Assembly: GCA_046728935.1 (NCBI GenBank)
Contig: JBKPFS010000153.1
Span: 1 to 35,820, forward strand
Reading direction: 5' to 3'
DNA length: 35,820 bases
Source: DATAFO01 sp046728935
GTDB lineage: Bacteria; Actinomycetota; Thermoleophilia; Solirubrobacterales; 70-9
Of this stretch, positions 32,499 to 35,820 are shown piece by piece (the first letter of the stretch is position 1; every line of letters begins with the position of its first letter). The position numbers were made by a program, and so were the translations under genes. The notes below the pieces were generated by a model. It saw only the letters and a list, made by a program, of their open reading frames with translations, did no database searches and was not told where the DNA came from.

Positions 32499-32896
32499 AA
32501 GTCCTCGGGGAGAACGTGGTTCGCGGTGAGCGCCGCGACGAAGCGGTCGATCTGCTCTTCCATGTTCGACCGCGCCAGGACCTTCAGGTCCGCCAGCATT
32601 TGCTCGGTGCCGCGGTCGAGCGCCTCGTCGAAGCGGTCGAGCACGTCCTGGCCGTAGATCCCGCCGCCGTTCCACTCGCAGTCGGGACAGCGCAGGGCGA
32701 CGCTCCAGCGCTTCTGCTCCGCTGGCTCCCAGTCGACCGGGTAGACGAGCTCTGAGGAGCAAGAGGGGCAGACCTGGAGGTCGTCCCGTGTCCTCGGCGC
32801 GGTGGTCCGTCGCCGCGACTTGAACGTGCTGGGCCCGAGCTCTCGCTCGACCTCCTGCGGGTCCTCCGCCTTCCGTGCAGTCTGCCTCTCAGCCAC
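32495..32896 (-). CDS. Zinc-ribbon protein, unknown function
   Basis: This 133-residue protein has a basic N-terminus (FKSRRRTTAPRTR). A zinc-ribbon pair CPSCSS and CPDCEW frames about 25 residues. A helical C-terminal half (YGQDVLDRFDEALDRGTEQ) follows. No catalytic motif is evident. Small zinc ribbons of this kind often bind nucleic acid or partner proteins. It is divergent from dcd with 136 bp between. That gap holds a direct repeat TGAGGGGT at 32931-32938 and 32954-32961. Confidence 0.7.
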   Translation of the reverse strand: MAERQTARKAEDPQEVERELGPSTFKSRRRTTAPRTRDDLQVCPSCSSELVYPVDWEPAEQKRWSVALRCPDCEWNGGGIYGQDVLDRFDEALDRGTEQMLADLKVLARSNMEEQIDRFVAALTANHVLPEDF

Positions 32897-33032
32897 CGTG
32901 ACCCCCTATCGGCGCTCGGCCCCAGGCCCTTGAGGGGTTAGCCCCCAGATCGCTGAGGGGTGGACGGAAAGGCCGCAATTACCGCGCTCACCCTCACTGG
33001 ATGCCGCTCAGCCCGGCTGTACGCTGGCGCGC

Positions 33033-35072
33033 GTGATCCTGTCGGACAAGTCTCTTCGCGAGGAGCTCGAGGCCGGGGGGATCGTTGTCGAGCCGCTCGC
33101 CGAGGACGCGATCCAGCCGTCGTCGATCGACGTACGCGTGGACCGCTACTTCCGCGTGTTCAGAAACGACACCACGCCGTATATCGACCCGAAGCAGCCG
33201 CAGGAAGACCTGACGGAGCTCGTCGAGGTCGAGGACGGTAAGGCGTTCATCCTCCACCCCGGAGAGTTCGTGCTCGGCTCAACCCTCGAGCGCGTGTCCC
33301 TCGGCAACGACCTGGTCGGGCGCCTGGACGGGAAGTCGAGCCTTGGACGCCTGGGACTGCTCATACATTCGAGCCTGCCGGGAACCGAGCGAGTGATGGT
33401 GGAGGTCGACGGCCGCGTTGCGCCGCGGGAGATCGCCGAGATCGTCGACGAGCGGCTCGAGGCCAACGTCGTCGCGTTCGACCCCGGGACGCTCGAGGTC
33501 GGCTACCACTCGATCACCGGCTGGTTCAAGGGGCCTCCCGACAAGATCTACGAGGTCCGGCTTGCGTCGGGGCGCAAGGTGCGGGTGACGGCCGGCCACA
33601 ACCTGTTCACCCTGGATCGCGACGGCCGGATCGCCAAGACCCCCACCCTCGCGCTCACCGTGGGAACGCTGGTCGCCATCCCGCGCTCGATCCCCGACGG
33701 TTGGGATCCGGCCGAGACGATCGAGGTCTTGGAACTCGCGCCACCGCACGTGCGCAGGGCGATGACGTGTTCGGGACCGACCGTAGCCGAGGCCTTTGAG
33801 CGCGAGCCCGAGCTGATCCGGACGCTCCTCCAGGAAGGGTCTATCAAGCACTTCGTCTATTACCGCCAGCAGGCACGACTGCCGCTTCGCGCGGCGGAGA
33901 AGGTCGAGGGGTTGTTGGAGGGCCTGTCGCAAGATGACCGGCTGGCGATCCGCGGCGGGACCGCCAGCGTCCCACCGTGGCTCAAGCTCGATGCGGACCT
34001 CGCCTGGCTCGTGGGCCTCTACGTCGCCGAGGGGTCCAAGCGCCGGAATCAGGCGACGTGGAGCAACACGGACGAGTCGATCCTCGATCGTGTCGAGTCC
34101 ATCCTCGAGCGACTGGAAGTGTCAACTCACCGCGGACCGAGGACGATCACGGCGTGCTCAGCGCTCGTGCCGCTGGTCCTCGAGTGGATCGGCACCGGTG
34201 AGGGGGCCCACACCAAACGCGTGCCGCCCATGGTGTTCGGCTGGCCGCGGGAGCGCATCGAGGATTTCTTCTCGGGATTGGTCGATGGCGACGGGTCGCG
34301 CGACGAAACCGGGGTCTCGGTCTGGACCTGCTCCGACGGCCTTGCCGCCGACCTGCTGCTGCTCGCCGAGCGAATGGGGCGGCGCGCGGGGTCCACGCTC
34401 CGGAAGCGCCCCGGTGGCGGCCAGTTGTGGCAGATCTACCTCCCGCACAACGAGCACAAGCTGCTCACCTCGGTGCCCCTGCCGGATCGGCTGCTGATCG
34501 AGGCGCGCAAACGGGCCGGACTCACGCTGCGCGCGGCGGGTCGCTTGGCCGGCTATCGAAATCCAAGCGATCTGAGCAACATCGAGCAACGATACGGCCG
34601 CGACGCCGTTCGGCTCGTCACTCTCAGGCGTGTTCGCATGGCCTATGCGCGCCGCCCCGAGTGCTCGGAGCAGGTGCGGCGACTCGACCGTCTCCTCCTC
34701 GGGGGCCTGCTCTGGGACCGGGTCGTGGAGGTGAGGGACACGCGCTCGACCGAACCGATCTACGACCTCGAGGTCAGGCCTAACGGATCCAGGATCGAGA
34801 ACTTCGTCGCGGGCGAGGGAGGAGTGTTCCTGAGCAACACCGCCGGCTTCGTCGACCCAGGATGGGACGGGCACCTGACGCTCGAGCTCTCGAACGTCGC
34901 CAACCTTCCGATCGCGATCTACCCCGGGATGAAGATCGGGCAGATGTCGTTCGTGCGGATGACGACGGACGCCGAGGCGCCGTATGGCAGCGAGGCGACC
35001 GGCTCGAAGTACAAGGGCCAGGAGGGCCCGACCGCCTCGCGCTACTACCTCAACTTCCGCGAGCGGGAGTAA
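33033..35072 (+). CDS. dcd: dCTP deaminase precursor containing an intein
   Basis: The 679-codon frame holds a dCTP deaminase split by an intein. The N-extein (1-113) ends GKSSLGRLGLLIHS and the C-extein (603-679) resumes TAGFVDPGWDGHLTLEL. The joined product is 190 residues, the normal Dcd length, with the catalytic Glu in TLEL (residue 128 after splicing). Dcd deaminates dCTP to dUTP for thymidylate synthesis. The insertion cuts the most conserved active-site segment, so splicing is required for activity. GTG start at 33033; a TGTACGCT stretch near 33018 may be part of the promoter. Confidence 0.95.
   Translation: MILSDKSLREELEAGGIVVEPLAEDAIQPSSIDVRVDRYFRVFRNDTTPYIDPKQPQEDLTELVEVEDGKAFILHPGEFVLGSTLERVSLGNDLVGRLDGKSSLGRLGLLIHSSLPGTERVMVEVDGRVAPREIAEIVDERLEANVVAFDPGTLEVGYHSITGWFKGPPDKIYEVRLASGRKVRVTAGHNLFTLDRDGRIAKTPTLALTVGTLVAIPRSIPDGWDPAETIEVLELAPPHVRRAMTCSGPTVAEAFEREPELIRTLLQEGSIKHFVYYRQQARLPLRAAEKVEGLLEGLSQDDRLAIRGGTASVPPWLKLDADLAWLVGLYVAEGSKRRNQATWSNTDESILDRVESILERLEVSTHRGPRTITACSALVPLVLEWIGTGEGAHTKRVPPMVFGWPRERIEDFFSGLVDGDGSRDETGVSVWTCSDGLAADLLLLAERMGRRAGSTLRKRPGGGQLWQIYLPHNEHKLLTSVPLPDRLLIEARKRAGLTLRAAGRLAGYRNPSDLSNIEQRYGRDAVRLVTLRRVRMAYARRPECSEQVRRLDRLLLGGLLWDRVVEVRDTRSTEPIYDLEVRPNGSRIENFVAGEGGVFLSNTAGFVDPGWDGHLTLELSNVANLPIAIYPGMKIGQMSFVRMTTDAEAPYGSEATGSKYKGQEGPTASRYYLNFRERE
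33372..34838 (+). mobile_element. Intein with LAGLIDADG homing endonuclease in dcd
   Basis: The 489-residue insert runs from Ser114 (SLPGTERVMVEVDGRVAP) to Asn602, followed by Thr603. Block B is VTAGHNLFTL with T186 and H189. Two LAGLIDADG-type motifs are LAWLVGLYVAEG (323-334) and FSGLVDGDG (413-421). The C-terminal splicing block has IYDLEV and ends FVAGEGGVFLSN, with Ser instead of the usual penultimate His. Ser1, terminal Asn and +1 Thr make autocatalytic splicing plausible. Both acidic residues of the endonuclease motifs (E333, D420) are kept, so homing may still occur. Confidence 0.93.
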
Positions 35073-35133
35073 CTCCACCCGGCCGCACCGCTCCATTCAC
35101 GGCCGCAAGGCCCGCGCGAGTACCATTCCCCTG

Positions 35134-35385
35134 ATGCCGAATATCGGACCACTCGAGCTGGCGATCGTTCTGATCATCGCCCTGATCATCTTCGGGCCCA
35201 AGCGGCTGCCCGAGCTGGGGCGCTCGCTGGGTAACGGACTGCGGGAGTTCAAGGACTCCATCAGCGGCAAGAACGATGAGGAGCGCGAAGAGCAGGCGAA
35301 GCTCGAAGTGCAGACCTCGCAGCCGCAACCCCAGCCGGACGCTGAGCCTACCGAGGCAGAGCCCCTAGCCTCCAAGCGGCGCTAG
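35134..35385 (+). CDS. tatA: Sec-independent translocase TatA/TatE-like protein
   Basis: This 83-residue protein has a single N-terminal membrane helix with the TatA pattern PLELAIVLIIALIIFGPKRLPELGRS (about 5-30). An amphipathic helix (GNGLREFKDSISG) and a charged, Pro/Glu-rich tail follow. TatA forms the pore component of the twin-arginine pathway. ATG 35134 is chosen because the longer upstream frame lies in the dcd 3' end. It is 22 bp before tatC. Confidence 0.93.
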   Translation: MPNIGPLELAIVLIIALIIFGPKRLPELGRSLGNGLREFKDSISGKNDEEREEQAKLEVQTSQPQPQPDAEPTEAEPLASKRR

Positions 35386-35407
35386 GCGGCCGGGAGGCCG
35401 CGAAGGC

Positions 35408-35820
35408 TTGGCCCGGCTGAAGTCAGCCAAGTTCGACGAGCGGCTGACGCTGGTCGAGCACCTCGACGAGCTTCGCACCCGGATCATCGTCTCCGTGGTC
35501 GTGCTCGCGATCGCGATCGGCCTCTGCTTCTGGCAGAACCACCTGCTGCTGGACATCGCCAACAAGCCGCTGCCCGGCGACCGCGTTCCGATCACCTTCA
35601 GCGTCAGCGAGCCCTTCTTCACCACCGTCAAGCTGTCGGTGTACGGCGGCATCCTGCTGGCGCTCCCGGTCCTGCTCTACCAGGTCTACGCCTTCGTGCT
35701 GCCCGCGTTCTCGCCGCGCGAGCGGCGGGTGGTGGTGCCGTTCCTGCTCACGGTCCCCTTCCTCTTCATCGGCGGGGTCGTCTTCGCCTACTTCGTGGTC
35801 GTCCCGGCGGCCCTCCAGTT
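35408..35820 (+). CDS. tatC: Sec-independent translocase TatC (partial, runs off window)
   Basis: The frame starts at TTG 35408 and continues to the window edge, about 137 residues. It has the TatC N-terminus ERLTLVEHLDELRTRI, the first membrane helix (about 27-42), a periplasmic loop with FSVSEPFFTTVKLS, and the LPVLLYQVYAFVLPAFSPRE segment. TatC binds twin-arginine signal peptides and works with TatA. The 3' half is missing. Confidence 0.92.
   Translation, partial: MARLKSAKFDERLTLVEHLDELRTRIIVSVVVLAIAIGLCFWQNHLLLDIANKPLPGDRVPITFSVSEPFFTTVKLSVYGGILLALPVLLYQVYAFVLPAFSPRERRVVVPFLLTVPFLFIGGVVFAYFVVVPAALQ

Noticed and set aside
1..35820. CRISPR array, prophage or insertion sequence
   Set aside because: No regularly spaced direct repeats, no cas, transposase, integrase or phage structural genes were seen; the only mobile elements are the intein and the small palindromic repeats.

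Overview
The window (35.8 kb, very GC-rich, many GTG and TTG starts, genes densely packed with 1-8 base overlaps) looks like the chromosomal origin neighbourhood of a deep-branching actinobacterium, most like Thermoleophilia/Solirubrobacterales. The evidence is the recF-dnaN-dnaA | rpmH-rnpA-yidD-yidC-jag-rsmG-parA-parB order, plus PspC-type kinases and a b6c-type respiratory complex. The lineage is an inference from style and gene order, not from a search.

Layout. 1-2753 (minus strand): recF (cut by the window edge), dnaN, dnaA. 2913-7463 (plus): rpmH, rnpA, yidD, yidC, jag, rsmG, parA, parB, the classic replication/ribosome/partition block. 7478-8904: an unrecognised minus-strand gene, a tRNA-Ile(GAU), a long palindromic repeat and a bifunctional-nuclease (DUF151) gene. 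9023-12279: an envelope-stress style operon (PspC/LiaF-like protein, small membrane protein, PspC-histidine kinase fusion, NarL-type regulator). 12444-13701: divergent cupin and TetR genes. 13698-16054 (minus): D-Ala-D-Ala ligase and a PLP aminotransferase. 16160-20273: membrane protein, alkaline-phosphatase-superfamily enzyme, GtrA flippase and a GT-C-like membrane glycosyltransferase. 20365-23551: a small acidic ORF, YmdB-type phosphoesterase and a two-gene ABC exporter. 23519-24268 (minus): a decayed PAS...EAL signalling gene. 24424-27812: hemB, a fused siroheme-decarboxylase-like gene and hemL. 27882-30641: an unrecognised gene followed by qcrA-qcrB-qcrC. 30675-32377: menG and a polyprenyl diphosphate synthase. 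32495-35072: a zinc-ribbon gene, and dcd carrying a 489-residue intein. 35134-end: tatA and partial tatC.

Functional picture. Tetrapyrrole synthesis, the cytochrome b6c complex, menaquinone methylation and prenyl-chain synthesis are adjacent, so the right half reads as a respiratory-chain biogenesis region. TatA/TatC would export the Rieske protein, which has a Tat-like N-terminus.

The most unusual items are: (1) the homing-endonuclease intein in the dCTP deaminase active site; (2) two families of long palindromic intergenic repeats whose outer tips contain the TAG stop codons of the flanking genes, one of which also supplies a start codon; (3) a two-domain AhbA/AhbB-like fusion between hemB and hemL; (4) a b6-type cytochrome b that appears to lack the cysteine that holds heme ci in Bacillus. 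No CRISPR array, prophage or transposase gene was seen.
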